Shown here one piece after another: positions 46,868 to 56,186 of a stretch of DNA of 64,000 nucleotides (position 1 is the stretch's first letter; each line of letters starts with the position of its first letter). The notes under the pieces were generated by a model that saw nothing but the letters and a program-made list of their open reading frames with translations, did not search any database and was not told the origin of the DNA. The position numbers and the translations under genes were made by a program. The stretch is taken from NCBI RefSeq assembly GCF_003062295.1, contig NZ_PYCN01000025.1, positions 1 through 64,000 on the forward strand, written 5' to 3'. The DNA comes from Bradyrhizobium algeriense. GTDB taxonomy: Bacteria > Pseudomonadota > Alphaproteobacteria > Rhizobiales > Xanthobacteraceae.

Positions 46868-47656
46868 TTAACGCATCAGGCGCCGGCGAAACAGCGCGAT
46901 CGAGAGGAAGAACGGCAGCACCGCGTACATGCACAGTGCACCGATATGCAGGCCGATGCCGCCGGCCGGGAGCCCAAGCATCACTGGGCGGATGAGGTCG
47001 ACCGAATGTGCCAGCGGCAATAAGCCTGCCACGCGCTGAAATGCGCTGGGCATCTGGCTCACCGGAAAGACTGCGCCGCACAGGAACACCATGGGTGTGA
47101 CGACGAGCGTCTGGTAAAACACGAAATAATCGTAGCTGGGCGCAAGGGATACGACGACCATCGCTAGGCTCGCGAAGACGAAGCCAGTGATTGCGATTGC
47201 TGGTATCGAATAGAGGATGGATGCCCACGCAGCGTAGCCCAGGGTCGCGGCAACCACTGCAATTGCCGTTCCGGCCAGAACGGCTTTGGTGGCTGCCCAA
47301 GCCAATTCACCGAGAACGATGTCGCCGAGCGTGAGCTGTGTGCACAGGATTGCTTCCCAAGTGCGCTGAGCACGCATGCGGGCGAACGCCGCATACATTG
47401 TTTCGAAGGTGGCGGCGGTCATGGCGCTAGTCGCGACCATCCCACCAGCCAGAAACGCGATGTATGAAGTGCCATCAATGAGTCCCACAATTATTCCAAG
47501 GCCAAAGCCGAGGCCAAACAGATTAGTCATGGGATCGGCGAGATTCCCGAGAACCGATGCAAGCGCGACTTTCCTCCACGCCAGAAAGTTGCGACGCCAT
47601 ACAGCGACCCAGTTGTACGCGTTGGCGGGCATGACGGCAGCGTAACCTTCACGCAT
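46868..47656 (-). CDS. nodJ: NodJ, Nod factor export permease
   Basis: 262 residues, an ABC-2 type permease with about six membrane segments (LFGLGFGLGIIVGLIDGTSY, IAFLAGGMVATSAMTAATFE, and TLVVTPMVFLCGAVFPVSQM near 180). With NodI it exports lipo-chitin oligosaccharides. Three bases separate it from nodI. Confidence 0.96.
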   Translation of the reverse strand: MREGYAAVMPANAYNWVAVWRRNFLAWRKVALASVLGNLADPMTNLFGLGFGLGIIVGLIDGTSYIAFLAGGMVATSAMTAATFETMYAAFARMRAQRTWEAILCTQLTLGDIVLGELAWAATKAVLAGTAIAVVAATLGYAAWASILYSIPAIAITGFVFASLAMVVVSLAPSYDYFVFYQTLVVTPMVFLCGAVFPVSQMPSAFQRVAGLLPLAHSVDLIRPVMLGLPAGGIGLHIGALCMYAVLPFFLSIALFRRRLMR

Positions 47657-47659
47657 CGT

Positions 47660-48574
47660 TCATCTCTCCATTTCCCGCCCGGTCAGCCGCAAAAAGACAT
47701 CCTCGAGATTCGCAGGACGCTGCAGAAGGCGTAGACCTGCGCGCCCGCGCAGCTGCACGAGTACCTGCTCTGGATCTGGCGCATAGCAAAAAAGCGTCTC
47801 GCCGCTCACTTCGATATGCCGCGCATACGGCCTGATCAGAGAAGATAGCTCGTGCGGATTGCCGCCATAGATCTCGATCACTTGGCAACCGATCTGCTCA
47901 TCGATCAACGCGCGAGGCTCGCCTTCTGCGATCTTGCGTCCTGCCTCAAGCACGCACAGCCGATCGCACAACCGCTCGGCCTCTTCCATGAAGTGGGTGG
48001 TCAAGAGAATCGTCTTGCCGCGCGCCAGCAGCAATCGCAGGCGTTCCCAGATTAGGTGGCGCGCGTGCGGATCTAGACCGGTGGTCGGCTCGTCCATCAC
48101 CAGCAGATGTGGGTCGTTGATCAGCGCACGCGCCAGCGTCAGCCGCCGCTTCATGCCGCCGGATAGTTCGGCGACGCGAGCATCCGCCTTGCTCTCCAGG
48201 CGAGCGAACTCGAGCAGTTCTGGCACAACTGCTTCGACCTCGCGTGCGCTCATGTTGAAGTAGCGCCCAAATACCAGCAGGTTCTCGCGGACGGTGAATT
48301 CCAGTTCGAGATTGTCGAACTGCGGCACCACGCCGATGCGCGCGCGTGCCAGGCGGGCACGCGCCGGTACGGGCTCGCCGAGCACGGTCATCTTGCCGGT
48401 GTCCGGCGCTACCATGCCGAGAACCATACGCGCAATCGTGCTTTTTCCCGCCCCGTTTGGTCCGAGGAGGCCAAAGCACTCTCCCGACGCGACAGCAAAG
48501 GACAGCCCATCGACGACGATTTTGTCGCCATACGACTTCCTTACGCAGGTAAGGTCGATTGCTACGGTGGACAT
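47660..48574 (-). CDS. nodI: NodI, Nod factor export ATP-binding protein
   Basis: 304 residues. Walker A is LLGPNGAGKSTIARMVLG, signature ELSGGMKRRLTLARALINDP, Walker B HLLVMDEPTTGLDPHARHLI, H-loop LLTTHFMEEAERLCDRLCVL. It is the DrrA/NodI-type ATPase partner of NodJ. It starts nine bases after nodU. Confidence 0.97.
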   Translation of the reverse strand: MSTVAIDLTCVRKSYGDKIVVDGLSFAVASGECFGLLGPNGAGKSTIARMVLGMVAPDTGKMTVLGEPVPARARLARARIGVVPQFDNLELEFTVRENLLVFGRYFNMSAREVEAVVPELLEFARLESKADARVAELSGGMKRRLTLARALINDPHLLVMDEPTTGLDPHARHLIWERLRLLLARGKTILLTTHFMEEAERLCDRLCVLEAGRKIAEGEPRALIDEQIGCQVIEIYGGNPHELSSLIRPYARHIEVSGETLFCYAPDPEQVLVQLRGRAGLRLLQRPANLEDVFLRLTGREMER

Positions 48575-48583
48575 ATGTTCATC

Positions 48584-50293
48584 TTAGACTGAAAGAAGGC
48601 GTTCGGCCGGCGATCGCTCACTTAGGACCGTTTTGGTCCACAGCAGGCCATCGCACCATATGTGTTCAACGCGTCCCCACTGGCAGGCTGCTGCGGCATC
48701 CGGAAAAAACCCACGTCCATGGTGGTTGGCACTCGTATTGCAAAGCAGCGGAATGCCCGTGAGTTCTTCATATTCGACGAGGAGCTCCGCGATTTTGTGC
48801 GGAGAGGTTCTGGGAACGGTCTGCAATCGCGCAGATCCGTCGAGATGTATAATAGCGGGGACTTTGTTCCACCATTCTGCCCGTGTCTGGTGATCGAAAA
48901 GCATGTAAGGATCCGGCGTCCCGGGGCTGAAAATTTCCGGCGCACGATCCTCCAGGCAAATCGGCGCGACTGGCCGAAAGAGTTCGCGGAGCTTAATGTC
49001 GTTGAGATGATCCTTCATTGCCGGCGAAGTCGCGGCTGCCAGAATGCTTCTGCCACCCAATGCTCGTGGTCCAAGCTCCGCGCGACCGGCGAGGAAAATT
49101 ACGGGCTTGTTGCTCGCGAGGATGGTCGCAAGTTCACGCATACTACATGGCACAGCGTTCCATTCGGACGACACATCGCTGCGTATCAGGGCCGGGCCAC
49201 TGTAGACCGACCATTGCAGCGGCACGAAGCCCTTGTCCGCCGCCATGGCGGAGCAAGCGGCACCGATTGCCGAGCCGCTGTCATTCGGAAAGGGCGGCAC
49301 CCACACATCATCGAACAGGCCGGTCGCACGTAGTGCACTGTTCCATTTGATATTGAGACCGCAGCCACCGGCTATGCACAAATTGCGTGGTCCCGGAGAA
49401 CACGAATGCCGCTCCAAAGCAATGGCCATTTGGCGTATAAGGAGACGCTCGAGGAAACAATGAAACGATGCAAGTACATCTTCGGGCAGCTTGTCCTTCA
49501 ATCGGAGCGCGCTCGCGTCGAAGAAGTCGTGCATAGCCTCAAGTGAGGCCTCCTCGCTATTGACCTCCGCACGGTGACGACGAGCATGCTCCATGTCGGC
49601 CGCAAAGCGCTCCTCGTAGAGCTCCTGAAACACCGCCACGATGTCTTCATTAACAGACCCGAGCGCGATATAGGCCATCAGCTTGCCGGCAACACCTAGA
49701 TCCCAGCTGGTACGGCTCGCCTGCCTATAAGGTCCGAAGTGATGGCCCGCGACAGCGTAAGCATGGCCTATGATCGGAAACAGGCATTCGATGAACCGCG
49801 CGCCGCGGGGTTCTACGTAGTAGAGACGTGGAAAGATGCAGCCGTCCCATACCAGGCAGAAGGCGGGTTGTCCGGCTTTGGCAAAAGGGCTCGTGCAGTA
49901 GGCGGAGGCCACATGGCCTGTGACGTGCGGATAGCTTTTATAAGGAAAGACCCTGCCGTCGAGCATCAGGTTAAAGCCGTCGCGCGAAGTGAGAAGGCCG
50001 CGGACATTCCGTTCAACATACGGCGCCCCTTTGAGAGTGATAGGTGTCACCCCGCTGAGGACCTGGAATTGCGACTCGACCTCCCCGTCCCAGCCGTCGA
50101 TGACGAACTGATCAACATCCTGCGGATCCAGACCATGCTCCGCCAAAGCGACAACAACTGCGTCAAGATTGTCGATGGTTTGATACCGCGGATTGTTGCC
50201 CCGTTTCTCCTGCTCGACGCAAAAGACCAGCCGTCCATCCTCCACAAGAGCGATCGCCCCGTCATGCGTCAGCTTGATGCCGCAGATGCGCAT
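48584..50293 (-). CDS. nodU: NodU, Nod factor 6-O-carbamoyltransferase
   Basis: 569 residues, start MRICGIKLTHDGAIALVEDG. Kae1/TsaD-like N-terminal domain and carbamoyltransferase signature (CIAGGCGLNIKWNSALRATG, FLAGRAELGPRALGGRSILA) as in NolO. It carbamoylates O-6 of the terminal GlcNAc. It lies 12 bases after nodS, in the order nodC-nodS-nodU usual for Bradyrhizobium and NGR234. Confidence 0.96.
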   Translation of the reverse strand: MRICGIKLTHDGAIALVEDGRLVFCVEQEKRGNNPRYQTIDNLDAVVVALAEHGLDPQDVDQFVIDGWDGEVESQFQVLSGVTPITLKGAPYVERNVRGLLTSRDGFNLMLDGRVFPYKSYPHVTGHVASAYCTSPFAKAGQPAFCLVWDGCIFPRLYYVEPRGARFIECLFPIIGHAYAVAGHHFGPYRQASRTSWDLGVAGKLMAYIALGSVNEDIVAVFQELYEERFAADMEHARRHRAEVNSEEASLEAMHDFFDASALRLKDKLPEDVLASFHCFLERLLIRQMAIALERHSCSPGPRNLCIAGGCGLNIKWNSALRATGLFDDVWVPPFPNDSGSAIGAACSAMAADKGFVPLQWSVYSGPALIRSDVSSEWNAVPCSMRELATILASNKPVIFLAGRAELGPRALGGRSILAAATSPAMKDHLNDIKLRELFRPVAPICLEDRAPEIFSPGTPDPYMLFDHQTRAEWWNKVPAIIHLDGSARLQTVPRTSPHKIAELLVEYEELTGIPLLCNTSANHHGRGFFPDAAAACQWGRVEHIWCDGLLWTKTVLSERSPAERLLSV

Positions 50294-50305
50294 AGTATCT
50301 CCATC

Positions 50306-50950
50306 TCAAGGTCGGCAATTGGATTTAATCGAAACTCGAACCGGATTCCGAAAGTAGACGAGCAAGCAGTCTTCGTTAGCCGACTCACCCTGGCACTGTA
50401 CGCACTCGACCTCGATCAACGTTTCATTGAGCATGGTAATGACCGCCTCGGCACCAGCAGGGTGCCCCCAACGAGTGCAGGCGGCATCACGCGCCGATCC
50501 AAAGACCAGATGCCCACCTGGCGCAAGCATCTGCACCAGATTGCGGATGGCCGCGCGGATCTCAGTTATGTCTTCGAGGTAATAGAGAACTTCCGCCACG
50601 ACGATCAGATCGAACAGCTCTGGGGTCGAGAACTGTTGAATGTCGGAAGCTATCCACGTGATGTGCGACCACCTCTTCGTCCGTTGGCACGCTCGACCGA
50701 TCGCTCGCGGCATAACATCGACCACTGTGAGCCGTTTGCAGTGGGGTGCCAGCTTTTCTGTGAATGCGCCGGCTGCGCACCCGACTTCGAGAGCATGTGT
50801 AATAACCCCTTGTGAAAGCGACAGCCGGAGCATTTGCGTGTGACGCTCCCGCTCGAACGGATTGCCGTCGAGCCGCCACGGATCGTCGGTCGCCAATTCG
50901 AGATCTAACGATTGATATTTCATTTTCCGGCTCACGATTTGTGCACCCAC
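50306..50950 (-). CDS. nodS: NodS, Nod factor N-methyltransferase
   Basis: 214 residues; start ATG 50950, with an alternative at MKYQSLDLE. SAM-binding motif I is ALEVGCAAGAFTEKLAPHCK, then LTVVDVMPRAIGRACQRT and the post-I FDLIVVAEVLYYLEDITEIR. It methylates the free amine of the terminal glucosamine before acylation by NodA. Thirteen bases after nodC. Confidence 0.95.
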   Translation of the reverse strand: MGAQIVSRKMKYQSLDLELATDDPWRLDGNPFERERHTQMLRLSLSQGVITHALEVGCAAGAFTEKLAPHCKRLTVVDVMPRAIGRACQRTKRWSHITWIASDIQQFSTPELFDLIVVAEVLYYLEDITEIRAAIRNLVQMLAPGGHLVFGSARDAACTRWGHPAGAEAVITMLNETLIEVECVQCQGESANEDCLLVYFRNPVRVSIKSNCRP

Positions 50951-50963
50951 GTAACGTTCAAAG

Positions 50964-52328
50964 TCACTCGCCGCTGCAGATACTGTTCGACGTTACGAAC
51001 CTCGAAGAACGGCGCGAATGATCCGTCGGGCGAATTGACCCAGCAATGACCGAACCTCCTTTAGCGTCGGCGGCTCTTGGTCCAACGATCGGGTTTGGGA
51101 TGACGACCTGTCTTTCACTCTCGTTTGGTAATTTTGCAGACTCGCGTGACAGCCAATCGCTGTTGCTCAATGTACACAATGCATAGGCTTTCACGGGCAG
51201 TAAGAGAAAGATGTTGATGAGTGTGTGCAGAGAAAAGCCGAGAAATCGAAGTTCGCGAGCACGAAATGCTGCGACGCTGCAGCGAACCACGGTCATTGAT
51301 GCGATAATCAGTCCTGTCCACCACGGTACTGTGGATGTGAGTGCGAGCTGCGCGAGCGCCGCTATCGATGACAGGGCGAGAAGTAGCGGGCCGAGATTCT
51401 GTCCGACTACATCTAGCGTGAGATAGCGATCGAGTTCGGGCAACAGGCGCAGCGCAAGGAAGGTGTCACGGAAAGTGCTCCGCGCCCAACGCAGTTGTTG
51501 GCGCAAATATGGCCCCAGCCTATCCGGAACCACTGTTGCCGCGACGGCGTCGGGAACGTACTCCGTTTGAAAACCTGCTTTCAACATGAGGATCGTGAGG
51601 TGGCGATCCTCACCGAAGTCGCTTGGCTTTCCCCGAAAAAACTGCGTCTCGTACTGATCTAGCAGCAAAAGGAGCGCGGAACGGCGGTACATGGCACATG
51701 GGCCGCAGCAGCACATAACGGCGCCGAAGCGGGCCTGTGCCGCGCGCTCCTCGTTGCAAGCCAACCAGTACTCCATGTCGATCAGCCGGGTTAACCAGGT
51801 GTCGTTTCGGTTGCTCGCCGTCAACTGACCCATGGCCGCCCCGATCGCTGGATCTTGCATCTTTCGTGCAAGTTTCGTGACTACATCGGCGGCGAGTATC
51901 GTGTCCGAATCGACGTTGAGCACCAAATCTCCAGCCGACCCGCGTATCGCGGCGATCTGCGCCTTCCGTTTTCCGACGTTCTTGCCCAGCAGAATAAAGC
52001 TGAACCTCGGGTCGTCAGCGTAGGCGTCGTGAACGGGTGCTACAGCGTCGAGATTTCCGGAACCGTCGTCAACTACATAGACCTGCAGTTTCCCGGCATA
52101 GTCTTGGCTTGCAATGGATCTCAGACACGCCGATAGCGTGCGCGGGTCCTCGTTGAAGCAGGGGACGATGACATCCACGCTCGGCAAAGCGCCGGAGACG
52201 GCCACGTCGTCCGAGGCCGATGATACGTTTGTCGGCAGAGCATAAAGCACCTGCGCGCTTCGATAGAAGGTCGAGAGCAGCGCATACAACGAGATAGCGA
52301 CTGTGCTGGTCGTGGCAAGAAGATTCAT
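50964..52328 (-). CDS. nodC: NodC, chito-oligosaccharide synthase
   Basis: 454 residues from ATG 52328 (MNLLATTSTVAISLYALLST); the open frame upstream is shadow of nodB. Membrane segment at the N-terminus, GT2 domain with DVIVPCFNEDP, VVDDGSGNLDAV, LVLNVDSDTI, the GEDRHLTI motif and the processive QQLRWARSTFRDTF, then C-terminal membrane segments. It polymerises GlcNAc, the Nod factor backbone. Confidence 0.97.
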   Translation of the reverse strand: MNLLATTSTVAISLYALLSTFYRSAQVLYALPTNVSSASDDVAVSGALPSVDVIVPCFNEDPRTLSACLRSIASQDYAGKLQVYVVDDGSGNLDAVAPVHDAYADDPRFSFILLGKNVGKRKAQIAAIRGSAGDLVLNVDSDTILAADVVTKLARKMQDPAIGAAMGQLTASNRNDTWLTRLIDMEYWLACNEERAAQARFGAVMCCCGPCAMYRRSALLLLLDQYETQFFRGKPSDFGEDRHLTILMLKAGFQTEYVPDAVAATVVPDRLGPYLRQQLRWARSTFRDTFLALRLLPELDRYLTLDVVGQNLGPLLLALSSIAALAQLALTSTVPWWTGLIIASMTVVRCSVAAFRARELRFLGFSLHTLINIFLLLPVKAYALCTLSNSDWLSRESAKLPNESERQVVIPNPIVGPRAADAKGGSVIAGSIRPTDHSRRSSRFVTSNSICSGE

Positions 52329-52344
52329 TGGTGTGTCTATTTGT

Positions 52345-53004
52345 TCAGTGAGGTTGAGGAAGCGAGCGGATTGAGAACCCGCGGCCATGCAATGCTGGAA
52401 TCAGGCGCGAAAGTGCCAAGACGGTCTGGTCGCGCACACGAGCATGAGTGGCCCGTCCCAACTCCTCGGGAGGACATCCATCGTGTAAGAGCACGATTGC
52501 ACCCGGGCGGACAGAGGCCAGCACAGCGTCGACAATCGCGTTAACACCGGGACGAGACCAGTCTCGCGGATCTACCGACCAGTGCAGGGCGGCCAATCCA
52601 GCCCTCGCCGACGTAGTGAGCACCTCTTCGCTCCACATACCATAAGGTGCCCGCATATGCCGCAGAGCGGCCTGGGGGCAGGCCATTTTGATGACCCTGC
52701 TCGCGGTTAGTATTTCATACTGCACTTCCGTGAGTTTGCATCTGGACAGGTCCGGATGCGTCATCGTGTGGTTTGCGACCTCGTGCCCTTCTGCGATCAT
52801 TCGTCGGATTAGTTTCGGCTGGTCCGCCGCGTACGCGCCGATGACGAAGAACGTTGCGGGCACTCGGTGTTCCGCGAGCACATCCAGGACATCCGGCGTG
52901 CAGAGTGGATCGGGACCGTCGTCAAACGTCAGATAGACGCCGCGACTTTCCGTGCGGTCAGCGTACTCGCTGCGCGCTTCGCATAAGCGGTCGAGGTATG
53001 TCAC
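52345..53004 (-). CDS. nodB: NodB, chito-oligosaccharide deacetylase
   Basis: 219 residues. NodB-homology polysaccharide deacetylase: catalytic TFDDGPDPLCTPDVLDVLAE (DD), metal-binding HEVANHTMTHPDLSR (H-x3-H), and RAPYGMWSEE. It removes the acetyl group from the non-reducing terminal GlcNAc. Start overlaps the end of nodA by four bases (ATGA). Confidence 0.97.
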   Translation of the reverse strand: MTYLDRLCEARSEYADRTESRGVYLTFDDGPDPLCTPDVLDVLAEHRVPATFFVIGAYAADQPKLIRRMIAEGHEVANHTMTHPDLSRCKLTEVQYEILTASRVIKMACPQAALRHMRAPYGMWSEEVLTTSARAGLAALHWSVDPRDWSRPGVNAIVDAVLASVRPGAIVLLHDGCPPEELGRATHARVRDQTVLALSRLIPALHGRGFSIRSLPQPH

Positions 53005-53633
53005 AGCTCTGGCCCGTTCCGATCAATCACCGTACCAGTCGGCCACTCGCTGATCGGCCGTCCAATCGGCAGAACCAGGACAAGCACGTCCTCAACGCGC
53101 GTGGGCGATAACTTCAGATACACATCCGGAAGGGTGGACCGCACGCTAACCCCAGAGATAATGGTCGCCAGTCCGCGGCGGGCCAGCAACCTTGTAAGGT
53201 GTTCCTTCAGCGCATGCCGAACCGTACCGAAACCGAATGGAACGCCAAGCTTCTGCAGTACTGGATACATCACGCGCATTGAGTGGGTGATTCCGAGTCC
53301 TTCAAGATCCGGACGTACCCCGTACAATCCTAGCTCGGCCACTAGTAGATCGACGTCTCCGACCTTGATGAAGCGGCGTAGCGCGCCGATATGAGCCGCT
53401 ACGCCGCGTGCGTCGTAGCCGATTGCACGGAGCTCAGGTCTCGCGCCGGCCCAACTTCGATGGCCTTCGAATGGTTTGGCATTGAATGCCCCGGTGGGAC
53501 CATAGGTCTTTCGGAAGAAGTCGGAGAGTTCGATATGGTCGGCGAGGCGCATTTCATTTTCCCAGGCCACTCTCCACCGCACCGGAGAGCGCATGGAGAT
53601 ATCTGCCGTAGAGCTTGATACGACAATATTCAT
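53001..53633 (-). CDS. nodA: NodA, Nod factor N-acyltransferase
   Basis: 210 residues from ATG 53633 (MNIVVSSSTADISMRSPVRW), the start that fits other Bradyrhizobium NodA; the frame is open further upstream. Conserved blocks: ELSDFFRKTYGPTGAFNAKP, FEGHRSWAGARPELRAIGYD, VDLLVAELGLYGVRPDLEGL and VLVLPIGRPISEWPTGT. It transfers a fatty acyl chain to the deacetylated oligosaccharide. ATGA overlap with the upstream nodK/Y ORF shows translational coupling. Confidence 0.97.
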   Translation of the reverse strand: MNIVVSSSTADISMRSPVRWRVAWENEMRLADHIELSDFFRKTYGPTGAFNAKPFEGHRSWAGARPELRAIGYDARGVAAHIGALRRFIKVGDVDLLVAELGLYGVRPDLEGLGITHSMRVMYPVLQKLGVPFGFGTVRHALKEHLTRLLARRGLATIISGVSVRSTLPDVYLKLSPTRVEDVLVLVLPIGRPISEWPTGTVIDRNGPEL

Positions 53634-53965
53634 GATTGTCTCCCATGCACCGTCTGGCATTTGACGATGGACTTGGTGCACGCGAGCAGTTCACTATCGA
53701 TGAATGGCTCCACCGGGGAATGGGAAACGCTGGTCTGGCATAGCTCGAGCCCGGCCACTCCGGGCCACTGAACATCCGCTATCAAGCAGGACGTGCTGAG
53801 AGGACGGCTGGATTTCAACAACTCATCTGCGCACTGGAAAGGGTCGGGATTGTCGCCTGTCAAACAGAGTACGCCTGTCAGCGCTTCACGGACCGATGCA
53901 TCGTTATCCACGACGGAGATTACGTCGAGCGCATGTGCCATTCGCACCAGATCTAACTCCTGCAT
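53630..53965 (-). CDS. nodK: NodK/NodY-type ORF with a truncated receiver domain
   Basis: 111 residues from ATG 53965 (MQELDLVRMAHALDVISVVD); ATG 53941 or the GTG three bases before it may be used, with AGGAG nine bases ahead of the GTG. It ends by ATGA overlap with nodA, the position of nodK/nodY in Bradyrhizobium. The sequence follows a response-regulator receiver: VISVVDNDASVREALTGVL (acidic pair as N-D), then CLIADVQWPGVAGLEL with the phospho-acceptor-type Asp. The second half of the receiver and any output domain are absent. Function unknown. The nod transcript leader from the nod box to this start is about 415 bases and holds no other gene. Confidence 0.75.
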   Translation of the reverse strand: MQELDLVRMAHALDVISVVDNDASVREALTGVLCLTGDNPDPFQCADELLKSSRPLSTSCLIADVQWPGVAGLELCQTSVSHSPVEPFIDSELLACTKSIVKCQTVHGRQS

Positions 53966-54380
53966 TTTCCGCACGATTTGACTGCTATGGACACGGGATA
54001 CATTTGGCCGGGTCGCAAAGGCATTTGGCGCCTGCAATCGGCAGCTCCTGATTGGTTGCGACGTTAGAGCGAAGTGGAGGGCTGGATCAATTCTACAGAG
54101 GTAAACGCCCAATATAGAAATGCTTCGAGAAGCTATACGAACGTTTACCGGTAGTGAGCGCCGACGCGACCTGCGGCACGCCTGTCGCGTCAAGACACTG
54201 CGATGCAGTTTGTACAACCCGTTGACAAATCTGGCTCCAATGGGCATGCGCTTCGATCGGCGCTCGGGGTGCAGCTGAGACTTTTTTCGCGGAGCCAGGG
54301 CAAAGACTGGTAAGCATTCCTGATATGCCTGAATTTTTTGTTTGTCCCGACCGACGGCTTTGCTATCCGCCATTCGGCAT

Positions 54381-54427
54381 AATTGGTAAAATCGATTGTT
54401 TTTATTGAACTCATCCAAAGGATGGAT
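54381..54427 (-). promoter_or_regulatory. canonical nod box of the nod operon
   Basis: Leftward ATCCATCCTTTGGATG, a ten-base spacer, then AAACAATCGATTTTACCAAT: a complete 47-bp NodD-binding nod box. It directs transcription leftward into nodK-nodABCSUIJ-nolO and lies 12 bp from the nodD1 start on the other side. Confidence 0.95.
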
Positions 54428-54438
54428 AACTCCACGCT

Positions 54439-55383
54439 ATGCGCTTCAAAGGCCTTGATCTAAATCTTCTCGTCGCGCTCGATGCTCTGATGACCGAGCG
54501 TAATCTCACCGCGGCGGCACGCAGCATCAACCTGAGCCAGCCGGCCATGAGTGCGGCCGTCGCCCGGCTACGCGCCTATTTCCGCGATGAACTATTTACG
54601 ATGAGGGGCCGGGAGCTTGTCCCAACACCGCGAGCGGAACGGCTCGCCGCGCCGATTCGCGAGACTCTGGTGCACATTCAGCTCTCCATTATTTCCCACG
54701 ACACGTTCAACCCAGCCAAATCGGATCGCCGCTTCAGGATTCTCCTTTCCGATTTCATGACAGTCATTTTTTTTCGAAAGATCGTCGACCGTGTCGCGCG
54801 GGAAGCTCCCGCCATCCGGTTCGAATTTCTGCCATTTGTCGATGAGCCCGAAGAGCTTCTGCGGCGCGGCGAGGTCGACTTTCTTGTCATGCCGGAATTG
54901 TTCATGTCGAGCGCGCATCCTAAAGCGACACTGTTCGAGGAGACACTCGTGTGCGTAGGCTGCCGCACGAACAAGCAGCTGTCACGGCAGCTCTCGTTCG
55001 ACAAATACATATCAATGGGACATGTTGCAGCGAAGTTCGGGCAGGCGCTGAGGCCCAATATTGAGGAATGGTTCTTGCTTGAGCACGGTCTTAAGAGGCG
55101 CATCGAGGTCGTTGTGCAGGGCTTTACCATGATCCCGCCGATGCTATCGGAGACTGAGCGTATAGCGACGATGCCCTCAAGGTTGGCCCAGCATTTTGCA
55201 AAGACAATGCCGCTGCTGATCGTCGAAACTCCACTTCCACTTCCCGCATTCACCGAGGCCATCCAATGGCCCGCCCTCCACAATACTGATCCGGCAAGCA
55301 TTTGGATGCGGCGGATAATATTGCAGGAGGCATCCCGCATGGCTTCTCCGCGCGAGACCCCCAGAAATCGCAGGCGCTGCTAG
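54439..55383 (+). CDS. nodD1: NodD1, LysR-type flavonoid-responsive activator
   Basis: 314 residues, MRFKGLDLNLLVALDALMTE. LysR N-terminal HTH (NLTAAARSINLSQPAMSAAV, ARLRAYFRDELFTMRGRELV), then the effector-binding domain (FVDEPEELLRRGEVDFLVMP, MGHVAAKFGQALRPNIEEWF). It binds the adjacent nod box and activates nod genes in response to plant flavonoids. Divergent from the nod operon, which is why this copy is called nodD1. Confidence 0.95.
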   Translation: MRFKGLDLNLLVALDALMTERNLTAAARSINLSQPAMSAAVARLRAYFRDELFTMRGRELVPTPRAERLAAPIRETLVHIQLSIISHDTFNPAKSDRRFRILLSDFMTVIFFRKIVDRVAREAPAIRFEFLPFVDEPEELLRRGEVDFLVMPELFMSSAHPKATLFEETLVCVGCRTNKQLSRQLSFDKYISMGHVAAKFGQALRPNIEEWFLLEHGLKRRIEVVVQGFTMIPPMLSETERIATMPSRLAQHFAKTMPLLIVETPLPLPAFTEAIQWPALHNTDPASIWMRRIILQEASRMASPRETPRNRRRC

Positions 55384-55799
55384 GTTTTTACTCAAGGCGT
55401 CTTAACACCTGCTCTCGACATCAATCCAGATGCTTCAGGATGTGGTCGCTCGGGCCGATGTCGTTGTGCCGCAATGTCTCAGAGGCCCGCACTGCAAGAG
55501 GCACGTACGCCATATTCTACATGCAGAAGAACCCCTGCAACTCGATGTCAGCCGCAGCACGCCCGAATGGCGCACTTGATTTGCCGCTTGATCAAGTAGC
55601 GATTTGATCTTGCTTCTCGCGCCCGCCACCTGGCAGGCCCGCCGCAAGATGTTCTTGGAACTAGGCAGAGAGCGCAGCGGAATGGCTTTCCGCGATTGCG
55701 GCGGGTTGCATTTGGCACCGGTGTCGGCGACGCGGCTCAGATAATGCGAGAGATGCATTTTGTCGGATGAAATGAGTTCAGCTACACAAATGAAATTGC
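55384..55799. other. intergenic between nodD1 and the nolA remnant
   Basis: About 415 bp with short frames on both strands and no recognisable gene. Confidence 0.35.
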
Positions 55800-55830
55800 T
55801 TGAATCGCACACCGCGTCAGGTTGTAGGCT
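55800..55830 (+). promoter_or_regulatory. MerR/NolA-type promoter, copy B2
   Basis: TTGAAT (55800-55805), a 19-bp spacer, TAGGCT (55825-55830); GCGTCAGGTTGTAGGCTT is identical to the block in front of nolA except at the CGCG/CGAC edge. It heads a decayed nolA start. Confidence 0.65.
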
Positions 55831-55838
55831 TACAAACG

Positions 55839-55925
55839 ACGACCAACGCTAAGCCACGCGGGGGCGTCGATAGCGCATCTGCGGCGCTATTGGCGTAATG
55901 GTGCGCAACTGCGCCCTACTCTCAA
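55839..55925 (+). pseudogene. nolA 5' remnant (2)
   Basis: Sequence after copy B2 aligns with the first 90 bases of nolA: AAGCCACGCGGGGGCGTCGA against ACACCACGAAGGCGTCGA, and TTGGCGTAATGGTGCGCAAC against GGGGTAACGGTACGCACT. The ATG has become ACG and the frame is lost. Confidence 0.55.
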
Positions 55926-56186
55926 CGGTTCATAGTGATCGATGTGGTGCTGCGAGCGATTGCTGAGCGCACCAAAGGCCCTACTTCAAGACCGCGGGCG
56001 ACTTCCACGCCCGCTCGCATGCTCCGTTGCGCAACCAACATGCTTGCGACCGAGTACGAGAGCCTTCTGTGCGATCGCGCGGTATCCCAAAACGAGCCTA
56101 GCTCGGGCGGGGGCGACTGGGACCTTCATAGAAGTAACCGTTGTTGCTCAATGTTTACAACGCAAAGGCTTTCAACGGGAGAAGAT

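Noticed and set aside
49739..50815. 358-codon rightward frame opposite nodU/nodS
   Set aside because: Antisense shadow crossing two well-identified genes.
53966..54418. Extension of the nodK/Y frame upstream to the nod box
   Set aside because: The first codons would overlap the nod box, and the translated segment is basic without the receiver-like features that begin near 53940.
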